From Gammaproteobacteria bacterium (GTDB taxonomy: Bacteria; Pseudomonadota; Gammaproteobacteria; Methylococcales; UBA2780), in NCBI GenBank assembly GCA_003646305.1, contig QNFJ01000141.1:1-5913 (forward strand): 5,913 bases of DNA, in the 5' to 3' direction. A program made the translations under genes and the position numbers. Below the pieces are notes generated by a model that saw nothing but the letters and a program-made list of their open reading frames with translations, did not search any database and had not been told where the DNA came from. Of this stretch, positions 1-5,913 are shown one piece after another. How positions within the stretch are numbered: the first letter of the stretch is position 1; every line of letters begins with the position of its first letter.

Positions 1-1964
1 GAGGCAAGTGTGTTGGCATCTTCGACCGATTTAGCAATTGTTTTGATATTTAAAGGGCGTGAAGCAGAGATGGCGCGCTTGATTGTTGCTCTATGTTCTG
101 GGTTGCTCAGCAGATCACGTACAAAGGCCCCATCAATTTTCAGGTAATCGATGGGGAGTGACTGTAAGTCTATCGACCGGAATTTGCCAAATCCAAAATG
201 GTCGAAAGCGAATTGGCAGTGCACTTTTTTGATACCTGAAATAAAGTTCTTCAGGATGGTGGGGCGTGTTCTGAACTCGGCATAATCTATCTGAAAGACG
301 AGCGATTTCCCGTCGATACCCGCCTCCTGTAGGCAGCTATACAAATAAGGTAAAAGATTTTTATTATCGAGTGATTCGCCAGATAACTTGATGAAAAATA
401 GACGGTTACTTTTACGTATCTGTGCACGCTTAATGAGCAGACAGGTTTGTTGGATAACCCACCGATCAATGTTGTAAATCATCCCGGTTTTTTCAGCAAT
501 ATGAATGAATTGATCTGGGGAAATATGCTTTCCTTCTTTATCGATCATGCGGAGTAGAACGGCATAACTTTCTGCTGTTTCCCCATTAAGATGAACAATA
601 GGCTGATAAATAAGGCGGAATCGGTTTTCTTTGAGGGCTGCTGAAATTTCGGCAGCTTGTTGTTGTTCGTGAACAGCAGATCCAATGGTTGTAGATAGGC
701 TGCTATAGAGTTGAATCTGGTTGCCTCCATTTTTGGCGGCTTTGGCACATGATTGATCGGCGCGTGTGATGAGTTCCTGCATGTCTGAGAGCTGATCGTT
801 CCAGAGGCTGGCACCAATGCTACAGGTTATTTGCAGGTAATCCTCTCCCGATTCAAACAAGGTCTCAGCAATATTTTTCTGAATTTGTTCTATAAAGCTA
901 GAAAATGTTTCAGAGTCCGGGTGTGATGTGTAGATGGAAAATACTGCATCATTGAAACGAGAGATAAGGTTTTCTGGATGGCAACGTCCTTCAATCAATC
1001 GGGAAACTTTTGCTAACAGCTGGTCGCTATAGAGAATGCCCCGTTTTTCTCGTATCAATTTGAAACGGTCGATTAGGATTAGTGCGAGAGCTCCGTTCGT
1101 TTTGCGAGGGTTTTTTTCTGTTCGCTTCTCTAACTGCTGGAGGAAATGCTGTCTGTTTATGAGCCCAGTTAACTCATCTTTGTGAATAAGGTGTTGTGCG
1201 AATTCTGGATTGCTTTCAGAGAGAGAAGGGTTTCGTACGATAACCTGAAGGCACTGTCTATTTTTTATAAAAAGTGGGAAAGAGAGAGTTTCTGCCTGAA
1301 ACTGTTCACCCGTCTGCCGTGATAAAGAGCAGTTTTTACGTTGTTGATTGCTGGCTGACCCTGAAGGTGATTGAGGGTTTTCAAGATCAATAAGGAGGTC
1401 AGGAACAACTATGTGCTGGATATTTTGTGCTTCATTAAAGGCAAAAAGTTTTCGGTAGGCCTTGTTTGCCTTCAGATACCGACCATTGTGAATCAATGCC
1501 GCTGCCTCGCGGCCCTGTGAAACGATTGAGTTAAGCCCCTGGCTGATATTGTTAAGCCAGAACTGGTTTTCTTTTAAGCGGTGCGTTAATTCGAGTGTCT
1601 CAACCTCACGGAGGATGGCGGTTGAAATTCTTTCATCATCTTTACCGGGGAGGCAGTCTCGTAACTGCGGGTAGGTTGGCATCCACCATGTTGTGCAACA
1701 AGAATCGGTAGGGTGAATGATAATGATGGGATGAAGGGACTCTGAGATGGCTTCAATCGCGCCCGATGAGTCCAGGCAGTCCTGAGATAGGTTTAATAAA
1801 ATTAAGCTGGGTTCTGGGTGCTCTATTTTATTGAGATAATCGATCGCTGAGATTGCATGGAATATGACATTTGCACTGTTTTCGGTACAAAGTGTTGTCA
1901 GGTTTTCAATCTGTTCCTGCTTGATATCGATTGCAAGAATAAGCTGTTTTTTTGTAGCGATCAT
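1..1964 (-). CDS. fimX: FimX-like degenerate REC-PAS-GGDEF-EAL cyclic-di-GMP receptor protein (3' end outside window)
   Basis: 654 residues are readable from the ATG at 1964; the open frame continues off the left edge. Domains in order: receiver-like fold at about 7-110, with Asn58 where the phosphorylatable Asp should be (LILLNLS); PAS-like segment at about 133-240; GGDEF at about 262-420, beginning DELTGLINR; EAL from about 440, beginning FRLIYQP. The GGDEF signature is replaced by NDAVF (338-342), the inhibitory-site RxxD by HPEN (329-332), and a metal-binding Asp by Leu297. In the EAL domain the catalytic Glu is Ala468 (AVLLR), the Asn of the LSVNLS-type strand is Lys526, DDFG is DHFG (588-591), and AEGVE is AKSVE (644-648). 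Gln454, Arg472 and KID (609-611) remain. I infer no cyclase or phosphodiesterase activity, but possible retained c-di-GMP binding. This architecture and pattern of decay match FimX of Pseudomonas and Xanthomonas (about 690 residues in P. aeruginosa), which controls type IV pilus assembly. The fimX name is by architecture, not by alignment. Only about 40 residues should be missing. Confidence 0.85.
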   Translation of the reverse strand, partial: MIATKKQLILAIDIKQEQIENLTTLCTENSANVIFHAISAIDYLNKIEHPEPSLILLNLSQDCLDSSGAIEAISESLHPIIIIHPTDSCCTTWWMPTYPQLRDCLPGKDDERISTAILREVETLELTHRLKENQFWLNNISQGLNSIVSQGREAAALIHNGRYLKANKAYRKLFAFNEAQNIQHIVVPDLLIDLENPQSPSGSASNQQRKNCSLSRQTGEQFQAETLSFPLFIKNRQCLQVIVRNPSLSESNPEFAQHLIHKDELTGLINRQHFLQQLEKRTEKNPRKTNGALALILIDRFKLIREKRGILYSDQLLAKVSRLIEGRCHPENLISRFNDAVFSIYTSHPDSETFSSFIEQIQKNIAETLFESGEDYLQITCSIGASLWNDQLSDMQELITRADQSCAKAAKNGGNQIQLYSSLSTTIGSAVHEQQQAAEISAALKENRFRLIYQPIVHLNGETAESYAVLLRMIDKEGKHISPDQFIHIAEKTGMIYNIDRWVIQQTCLLIKRAQIRKSNRLFFIKLSGESLDNKNLLPYLYSCLQEAGIDGKSLVFQIDYAEFRTRPTILKNFISGIKKVHCQFAFDHFGFGKFRSIDLQSLPIDYLKIDGAFVRDLLSNPEHRATIKRAISASRPLNIKTIAKSVEDANTLA

Positions 1965-1972
1965 GAGCTGAA

Positions 1973-1983
1973 CCCCTCCTCCT
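1973..1983 (-). promoter_or_regulatory. Strong Shine-Dalgarno site of the fimX-like gene
   Basis: Read on the minus strand this is AGGAGGAGGGG, followed by an 8-base spacer (TTCAGCTC) to the ATG at 1964. It is the strongest ribosome-binding site in the window and fixes the start. Another ATG at 1989 lies out of frame. The site sits in the 41-base gap after the PilZ-like gene, where I see no terminator, so the two genes are probably co-transcribed with independent, efficient initiation on the second. Confidence 0.8.
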
Positions 1984-2005
1984 ATTCATGCTCATTCTCT
2001 GCAAC

Positions 2006-3712
2006 TTACTCGGTTTTGTCCAGTTTAAACAGGGTAAATTGGACAAAAGAAGGTGATGTTTCCAATAGCTTTTGAAGGCGATAGCGTCTGGTAACGGTTT
2101 CGTTCTTAACGTTTACCCAACTACCGGTGCGATATTTAGAGGGAGAAATGAGAAGGCTTTGCTGGATGCCTACTTCAGGCAGCTCGTGTATTAGAATGCC
2201 TTTAATCTCAGAGTCTGGTTGTTTTGGCGAGCTTGCAGTTACCAGCTGAGTGATCGGTGAAAGCAGCTCAATCCCGAACGAGAGTCCAGACTCCCTATCC
2301 TGTTCAATCCAGCGAACAACACCGGTTTTCATAGGTTGGCCGGGTTGCGATATAGAGATTATCTCGCTAACCTTGATTTTTGCATTAGCTTCTTTTACCC
2401 AGAGTAGATGGAACCCTTTAGTACTTACATCCAGAACCTTACAGTCAAGGGGCTTTATTCCGGTTTTAGGCGTGGGCAGTGATCCCTGCCCCCAAATTTC
2501 GGAGCTCGTAACCAGATATTTTGAGTTTATAAGTGTTGTGTTGGCAACATTTTCATCGCGCTGGTTATTTCTTAAGTGATCAATCTGCAGGTTATTTTCA
2601 TCTAGCGGAATGATTCCAAAGTCTGGGATATCATTCCAAAGTTCACTGGCAGTCCGAACGGGGTTGATCAGTTTTTTATTCGTTTTTGGCTTTTCGTGTT
2701 CAGAAAGAAAAGTGATGATATTTTCAAGTCCAGGAATGATTGTACATTCTGGTGACTCACTCTTGTGGCGCTGTCTTCTGCGCCGTTCTGGGGCTCCCAG
2801 GCTTCTTACAATTTTACCCAGCATGCGTCTGTTGGATATTAGGCAGCTTTCCTGTTCGCTGCTGAGTAGCGTTTTAAATTGATCAATAAGATGTATGACC
2901 AGGTTGTTCGTATGAATATATCGTACCGATGCGCTGGAAGAATCTAAGTTAAGACGGCTTATATGCTGAGGTGATTGGGAGGAGTCTAGCATCATAAAGA
3001 AGCCGGCTTTTTTGGATTGGCAATCAGTGGGCTGGTCGTCTAGTTTTGCTAGCTCAGTATGTTCCCCGAGAAGATTATAGAGTCCCTTAATTTCGCGTTG
3101 TGAGAAGCGATTTGGATTACATAGAGAGAAGAGTAATAATCTTTTGGCTATTAGCTCCAGAGCGTTACTCTCTTGCACAACAAGAGTATCGTCTATTGAT
3201 TGAAAATTTAACTGTTCGGTCAGAGCTAGAAGCTCATAAAATTGCGTCCAGAAGCGGGTCGAACAGGCTTCATAGCGCTGTGCAACCAGAAGTTGCTCTA
3301 GAGACAGGGAATGAAGAGCACATTTGATTGTGGATGCCTGTTGGCCGGGTGAGAATTTTTCAGGATCGAGAAAAGCTTCGCTTTTGCAAATTAATGAGTA
3401 GTTAGAAGAGAGTTCTCTATGCAGATGAGTTGAAAGCTTTGCCAGCTTAAGCTCTTTCTTTTGAAGTGGAAAAGAGGTATCCAGGAAATATTTTTCCAAA
3501 GCAGGGGAAAGCAGATATACCGTCTCTTTTAGTTGTTCAAGAAGCTCAAAATGAAGAGCTGGCTTAATTTCAACCGTATTGAGAGCCTGCAATGCGCGAT
3601 AAATTTTTTCGGCAGTTTGCACGGTATTCAAAACAGGCAGTGCATCAATCCATTCTGAGATGGCTGCCGGTGTGGCCTCAAAAGGCAACTCCGTGCCTAC
3701 TAGGTTGTTCAT
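2006..3712 (-). CDS. Atypical PilZ-domain protein encoded next to fimX
   Basis: 568 residues; start ATG at 3712 with AGGAA 9 bases upstream (3722-3726). Residues 1 to about 300 are rich in Leu, Glu and Lys and look helical, with no signal peptide or membrane segment, so the protein is probably cytoplasmic. The C-terminal half resembles PilZ: DVSTKG (428-433) fits the D/NxSxxG motif, followed by a strand pattern ending GVVRW (464-468) and GLSFGIELLSP (476-486), typical of the PilZ beta barrel. The usual RxxxR motif is absent just upstream of DxSxxG (KTGIK there instead), but a basic cluster ERRRRQRHK (309-317), about 113 residues earlier, contains RxxxR and may be the displaced first half. The last ~65 residues (from about 503) look like a further small beta-rich region. 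A likely role is c-di-GMP sensing or partnering with the adjacent FimX-like protein; P. aeruginosa fimX also has an uncharacterised neighbour (PA4958), which I recall but cannot compare here. Gene is sure; function is inference. Confidence 0.85.
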   Translation of the reverse strand: MNNLVGTELPFEATPAAISEWIDALPVLNTVQTAEKIYRALQALNTVEIKPALHFELLEQLKETVYLLSPALEKYFLDTSFPLQKKELKLAKLSTHLHRELSSNYSLICKSEAFLDPEKFSPGQQASTIKCALHSLSLEQLLVAQRYEACSTRFWTQFYELLALTEQLNFQSIDDTLVVQESNALELIAKRLLLFSLCNPNRFSQREIKGLYNLLGEHTELAKLDDQPTDCQSKKAGFFMMLDSSQSPQHISRLNLDSSSASVRYIHTNNLVIHLIDQFKTLLSSEQESCLISNRRMLGKIVRSLGAPERRRRQRHKSESPECTIIPGLENIITFLSEHEKPKTNKKLINPVRTASELWNDIPDFGIIPLDENNLQIDHLRNNQRDENVANTTLINSKYLVTSSEIWGQGSLPTPKTGIKPLDCKVLDVSTKGFHLLWVKEANAKIKVSEIISISQPGQPMKTGVVRWIEQDRESGLSFGIELLSPITQLVTASSPKQPDSEIKGILIHELPEVGIQQSLLISPSKYRTGSWVNVKNETVTRRYRLQKLLETSPSFVQFTLFKLDKTE

Positions 3713-3756
3713 TAGATGTAATTCCTGTCTAGAATAAAGAGTTAGGACTAAGGATA

Positions 3757-3768
3757 GGCTATTTAGCC
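3757..3768. repeat. Short perfect inverted repeat in the epmB to PilZ-like gene gap
   Basis: GGCTA-TT-TAGCC has 5-base arms around two bases, or 4-base arms with a 4-base loop as RNA. It lies in the 94-base gap (3713-3806) between epmB and the PilZ-like gene. On the plus strand it is followed by AGATTTTT, like a very weak terminator, but no plus-strand gene ends here. On the minus strand no T-run follows, so epmB transcripts are not obviously terminated. It could be a small operator half-site pair or chance. The same gap holds a minus-strand TATAAA (3789-3794) without a convincing -35 box, so a promoter for the downstream pair is possible but not shown. Confidence 0.3.
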
Positions 3769-3806
3769 AGATTTTTAGGGAAGCAGGATTTATATTGAGC
3801 GTTCAG

Positions 3807-4835
3807 TCATAAAACAGGAGATTTGTAGGGAAAGCCACTACGTTCACGTACAAGCGTTGGGACAAGGTAGCCCGGTAATTTACTGCGGATTTTATGGTAA
3901 AGCAGGCGAGCATCAGCCTCGGGAAGGTCAAAATGCTGACTTCCGGAGACTTTATCTAGAAGGTGAAGATAGTAGGGTAGTACCCCGTTCTGGAAAAGTG
4001 ATTCACTCAGCTCGCATAGAGTTAACTCGCTATCGTTGATTCCTTTGAGTAAGACGCTTTGATTTAATAGTATTACACCGGTTTGACGTAGCAGCAATAA
4101 GGCTTCTGAAACAGCGCCATCTAGCTCATTCGGATGATTGACATGAAGAACAATAGAAGTTGTTAGTCTTGTCCTGGAAAGCCACTTTAGAAGTGGGCTG
4201 TCCACCCTCGATGGAAGTGTTACCGGCAGGCGTGTATGGATACGAAGCCTTTTTAAATGAGGTATCTCTTCAAGTTTAGCGACCATTGAAGAGAGTCGAG
4301 CATCACTTAAGATTAGTGGGTCACCACCACTTAGAATCACTTCACTGATCTCTGGCCGTTGCTTGATGTAGTTAATGGCCGCCTGTTCAACACTTTTGCT
4401 GGTTTGATTGCCGTTGTAAGGATATTCACGCCTGAAACAATAGCGGCAGTTGATGGAGCAGCCACCGGTTGTGATAAGCAATAGTCGGCCGTGGTATTTA
4501 TGCAAAAGTCCAGGTGTCTGCCCCGCCTCGAGATCACCAACGGGATTGGTTGTGTAACCGGGGTGAAAAACTAATTCATCATCTATAGGTAGTATTTGGC
4601 GTAGCAGAGGATCATTCGGATTACCCTTTTCAATGCGCGACAGATAGGCATAAGTAACATGAAGCGGGAATTTAGTGGTTACTTGAGGGTTGACCGAGAT
4701 CTGCTTAAGATCTAACTCAAGATAGTTCAGTAGTTCGGGAAGTTGTCTGCAGGCTTTGGCTAGCTCTTGTTGCCAGCTTGTCTGTGGAGTTGTTTGGCTG
4801 GCAGTTAGGGGCATAAAGGATAAAGTTTCTCTCAA
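3807..4835 (-). CDS. epmB: EpmB, EF-P--(R)-beta-lysine pathway lysine 2,3-aminomutase
   Basis: Radical-SAM, PLP-dependent enzyme converting (S)-alpha-lysine to (R)-beta-lysine, the substrate EpmA puts on EF-P. Counting from the TTG at 4835 (342 residues): the 4Fe-4S motif CxxxCxxC is Cys126, Cys130, Cys133 (GGCSINCRYCFRR); the SAM-binding SGGDPL is at 169-174; and Lys338 in the C-terminal FPYKSP matches the PLP-lysine of lysine aminomutases. The conserved EKGNPNDPLLRQ (69-80) and PYYLHLLDKV strongly match E. coli EpmB (YjeK, 342 residues); the protein is short like EpmB, lacking the extra C-terminal domain of clostridial lysine aminomutase. Start is uncertain: TTG 4835 has GGAG 7 bases upstream (4843-4846), while the in-frame ATG at 4814 (335 residues, MPLTASQ) has no good ribosome-binding site but fits the predicted transcript start better. 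The gene is divergent from its substrate gene efp. Confidence 0.96.
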   Translation of the reverse strand: MRETLSFMPLTASQTTPQTSWQQELAKACRQLPELLNYLELDLKQISVNPQVTTKFPLHVTYAYLSRIEKGNPNDPLLRQILPIDDELVFHPGYTTNPVGDLEAGQTPGLLHKYHGRLLLITTGGCSINCRYCFRREYPYNGNQTSKSVEQAAINYIKQRPEISEVILSGGDPLILSDARLSSMVAKLEEIPHLKRLRIHTRLPVTLPSRVDSPLLKWLSRTRLTTSIVLHVNHPNELDGAVSEALLLLRQTGVILLNQSVLLKGINDSELTLCELSESLFQNGVLPYYLHLLDKVSGSQHFDLPEADARLLYHKIRSKLPGYLVPTLVRERSGFPYKSPVL

Positions 4836-4846
4836 ATTGACACTCC

Positions 4847-4854
4847 ATTATAAT
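4847..4854. promoter_or_regulatory. Candidate bidirectional promoter: self-complementary -10 box between epmB and efp
   Basis: ATTATAAT is its own reverse complement, so a consensus TATAAT is present on the plus strand (4849-4854) and on the minus strand (4852-4847). For efp it predicts a start near 4861 and a leader of about 28 bases containing the ribosome-binding site; the -35 region around 4826-4831 is poor. For epmB it predicts a start near 4840, with TTATCA (minus strand, 4874-4869) as a 4-of-6 -35 box at 16-base spacing. That leaves only about 5 bases before TTG 4835 but about 26 before ATG 4814. Shared symmetric -10 elements are a known cause of divergent transcription in bacteria. 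Use in this organism is inferred from sequence only. Confidence 0.5.
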
Positions 4855-4876
4855 GTCCGGATTGCGTTTGATAAAT

Positions 4877-4883
4877 AAAGAGG
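4877..4883 (+). promoter_or_regulatory. Ribosome-binding site of efp
   Basis: AAAGAGG ends 5 bases before the ATG at 4889. It decides the efp start in favour of 4889 over the in-frame ATG at 4853, which overlaps the TATAAT box and would add 12 residues not seen in the EF-P family. Confidence 0.8.
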
Positions 4884-4888
4884 AAAAG

Positions 4889-5458
4889 ATGTCGAGTTAC
4901 AGCACTAACCAGTTTAAAGGTGGCCTTAAAATCATACTTGATAATGACCCCTGCAGCATTATCGAGAATGAGTTTGTTAAGCCAGGAAAAGGACAGGCAT
5001 TCAGTCGAGTCAAAATTAGAAACCTTCGAAGTGGTCGGGTGATCGAGCGTACCTTCAAGTCTGGGGAATCGGTTGAAGCGGCTGATGTCATTGAGCTTGA
5101 AATGCAATACCTCTACTGTGATGGTGAGTTCTGGCACTTTATGGAGCCAGAGACTTTTGAGCAGTATTCCTGCGCCGAAACGGCTTTGGGGGATAATGCC
5201 AAGTGGCTAAAAGAGCAGGATAGCTGCATCGTAACGCTCTGGAATGGTGAGCCTTTAGTCGTCACTCCTCCTAATTTTGTTGAGTTGACGGTGAGTGACA
5301 CGGATCCGGGTCTTAAAGGGGACACTTCGGGAGGAGGCGGTAAGCCGGCCACCATGGAAACGGGGGCAGTTGTGCGTGTTCCGCTATTTATCCAAATTGG
5401 AGAAATGGTACGGATTGATACACGCACGGGCGAATATACTGGTCGGGTTAAGAGTTAA
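4889..5458 (+). CDS. efp: Translation elongation factor P (EF-P), Lys34 type
   Basis: 189 residues, against 188 in E. coli, colinear throughout. EF-P binds between the ribosomal P and E sites and promotes peptide-bond formation at stalled polyproline stretches. N-terminal KOW-like domain at about 1-62, with the exposed loop FVKPGKGQAF (29-38); Lys34, at the tip, aligns exactly with the E. coli lysine that receives beta-lysine. OB domain at about 65-128 (DGEFWHFM, GDNAKWL, VTLWNG) and C-terminal OB domain at about 129-189 with the family signature DTDPGLKGDT and GGGGKPATMETGAVVRVPLF. The C-terminus GEYTGRVKS matches the family ending. Lysine rather than arginine at the tip fits the neighbouring EpmB and EpmA, not the EarP rhamnosylation route. 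It is the first gene of a probable efp-epmA operon (10-base gap) and diverges from epmB. Confidence 0.98.
   Translation: MSSYSTNQFKGGLKIILDNDPCSIIENEFVKPGKGQAFSRVKIRNLRSGRVIERTFKSGESVEAADVIELEMQYLYCDGEFWHFMEPETFEQYSCAETALGDNAKWLKEQDSCIVTLWNGEPLVVTPPNFVELTVSDTDPGLKGDTSGGGGKPATMETGAVVRVPLFIQIGEMVRIDTRTGEYTGRVKS
4988..4990 (+). other. Codon for Lys34 of EF-P, predicted beta-lysylation site
   Basis: AAA within the codons for PGKGQ, at the tip of the domain I loop. By homology with E. coli EF-P this residue receives (R)-beta-lysine from EpmA. Both genes needed to supply and attach it (epmB and epmA) flank efp. Whether EpmC hydroxylates it further cannot be told, because no epmC is in the window. 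Confidence 0.85.
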
Positions 5459-5468
5459 TCCGGCTTTT

Positions 5469-5913
5469 ATGGCAGTAGATTGGCGGCCAGGTTGCGGCGT
5501 AGAGAGCCTGAAAGCACGGGCAAGGATGCTCAAAAGTATCCGTCAATTTTTTGAAGAGCGTGATGTGCTGGAGGTCGAGACGCCACTGCTTTCAAATGCA
5601 GCTGGAACAGACCCGCACATTGAGTCATTCAAAACGACTTTTAATCATCCTCAGTTGCCAGAGACTGTAGCGCTTTATCTAAATAGCTCTCCTGAATTCT
5701 CCATGAAGCGGCTGCTTTCTGCAGGTAGCGGTTCAATTTTTCAGATATGCAAAGCCTTTCGAAATGGCGAGGCGGGACGGTTCCATAATCCCGAGTTTTC
5801 TATTCTGGAATGGTATCGAGTCGATTTTGACCTGCGACAGTTGATTGATGAAGTCGAGCAACTGATCCAAACCGTTGCCCCTGCATTATTAAAAAAAACC
5901 ACGATTAGACTGC
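5469..5913 (+). CDS. epmA: EpmA, EF-P--(R)-beta-lysine ligase (5' part; 3' end outside window)
   Basis: 148 codons of a class II lysyl-tRNA synthetase paralogue (also called PoxA, GenX or YjeA; E. coli protein about 325 residues). It activates (R)-beta-lysine with ATP and transfers it to Lys34 of EF-P instead of to a tRNA. The protein begins directly with the catalytic core and lacks the N-terminal anticodon-binding OB domain of LysRS, which distinguishes EpmA from LysS. Motif 1 is FFEERDVLEVETPLL (27-41); SPEFSMKRLL (74-83) corresponds to the E. coli SPEYHMKRLL segment; motif 2 is FQICKAFRN...GRFHNPEF (91-110), with Arg98 and Glu101 of the ATP-binding FRxxE and LEWYR following. Start ATG 5469 gives the same N-terminal length as E. 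coli. It lies 10 bases after the efp stop with only a poor ribosome-binding site, suggesting translational coupling to efp. Motif 3 and the beta-lysine pocket are not in the window. Confidence 0.96.
   Translation, partial: MAVDWRPGCGVESLKARARMLKSIRQFFEERDVLEVETPLLSNAAGTDPHIESFKTTFNHPQLPETVALYLNSSPEFSMKRLLSAGSGSIFQICKAFRNGEAGRFHNPEFSILEWYRVDFDLRQLIDEVEQLIQTVAPALLKKTTIRL

Noticed and set aside
545..817. 90-residue minus-strand open frame, and a similar 60-residue one at 287-469
   Set aside because: Both lie in another frame inside the FimX-like coding region, whose conserved GGDEF and EAL motifs read through the same bases.
2250..2882. Plus-strand open frames of 109 and 90 residues opposite the PilZ-like gene
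   Set aside because: They are antisense to a 568-codon gene with recognisable PilZ motifs, show no family resemblance and have no convincing ribosome-binding sites.
3757..3778. Rho-independent terminator on the plus strand (inverted repeat followed by ATTTTT)
   Set aside because: The stem is only 4-5 pairs and AT-containing, and no plus-strand gene ends nearby.
4837..4842. Perfect TTGACA as the -35 box of efp
   Set aside because: No acceptable -10 hexamer lies 16-18 bases downstream (GATTGC region), and the TATAAT at 4849 is only 6 bases away, so the two cannot form one promoter.
4853..4888. Upstream ATG that would extend EF-P to 201 residues
   Set aside because: The ATG overlaps the TATAAT box, has no ribosome-binding site, and adds 12 residues absent from EF-P proteins; the ATG at 4889 has AAAGAGG at proper distance and gives the family length with Lys at 34.
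5113..5427. 104-residue minus-strand open frame opposite efp
   Set aside because: Antisense shadow of the highly conserved EF-P C-terminal domains.

Overview
The window looks like a chromosomal segment of a gammaproteobacterium. The evidence is an elongation factor P (EF-P) of the lysine-34 type, together with both dedicated modification enzymes EpmA and EpmB, and a FimX-like cyclic-di-GMP protein, all close to known gammaproteobacterial families. EF-P with Lys34 plus EpmA/EpmB argues against Pseudomonas, whose EF-P is rhamnosylated on an arginine. A marine Oceanospirillales-type bacterium is plausible, but that is a guess. There are no RNA genes, insertion sequences, CRISPR arrays or phage traces, and no gene-free stretch longer than about 95 bases.

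Layout, left to right. Positions 1-1964 (minus strand, running off the left edge) encode a four-domain REC-PAS-GGDEF-EAL protein of the FimX type in which every signalling or catalytic module appears degenerate. Positions 2006-3712 (minus) encode a 568-residue protein with an atypical PilZ-like C-terminal half. Positions 3807-4835 (minus) encode EpmB. A very short divergent intergenic region (about 53-75 bases, depending on the epmB start) holds a self-complementary -10 box and separates epmB from efp (4889-5458, plus). Ten bases after efp begins epmA (5469 to the right edge, plus), of which the first 148 codons are present.

Two functional modules therefore abut. On the right is translation: EpmB makes (R)-beta-lysine, EpmA attaches it to Lys34 of EF-P, and modified EF-P rescues ribosomes stalled at polyproline. 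On the left is cyclic-di-GMP signalling: a catalytically dead GGDEF-EAL protein and a PilZ-like protein, probably acting as receptor and partner in control of type IV pili or twitching motility. epmB, the PilZ-like gene and the fimX-like gene all point the same way with gaps of 94 and 41 bases, so they may share transcripts.

Nothing here is clearly an undescribed system. The least-characterised element is the PilZ-like protein next to fimX, and the most unusual regulatory feature is the possible shared, symmetric promoter between epmB and efp.
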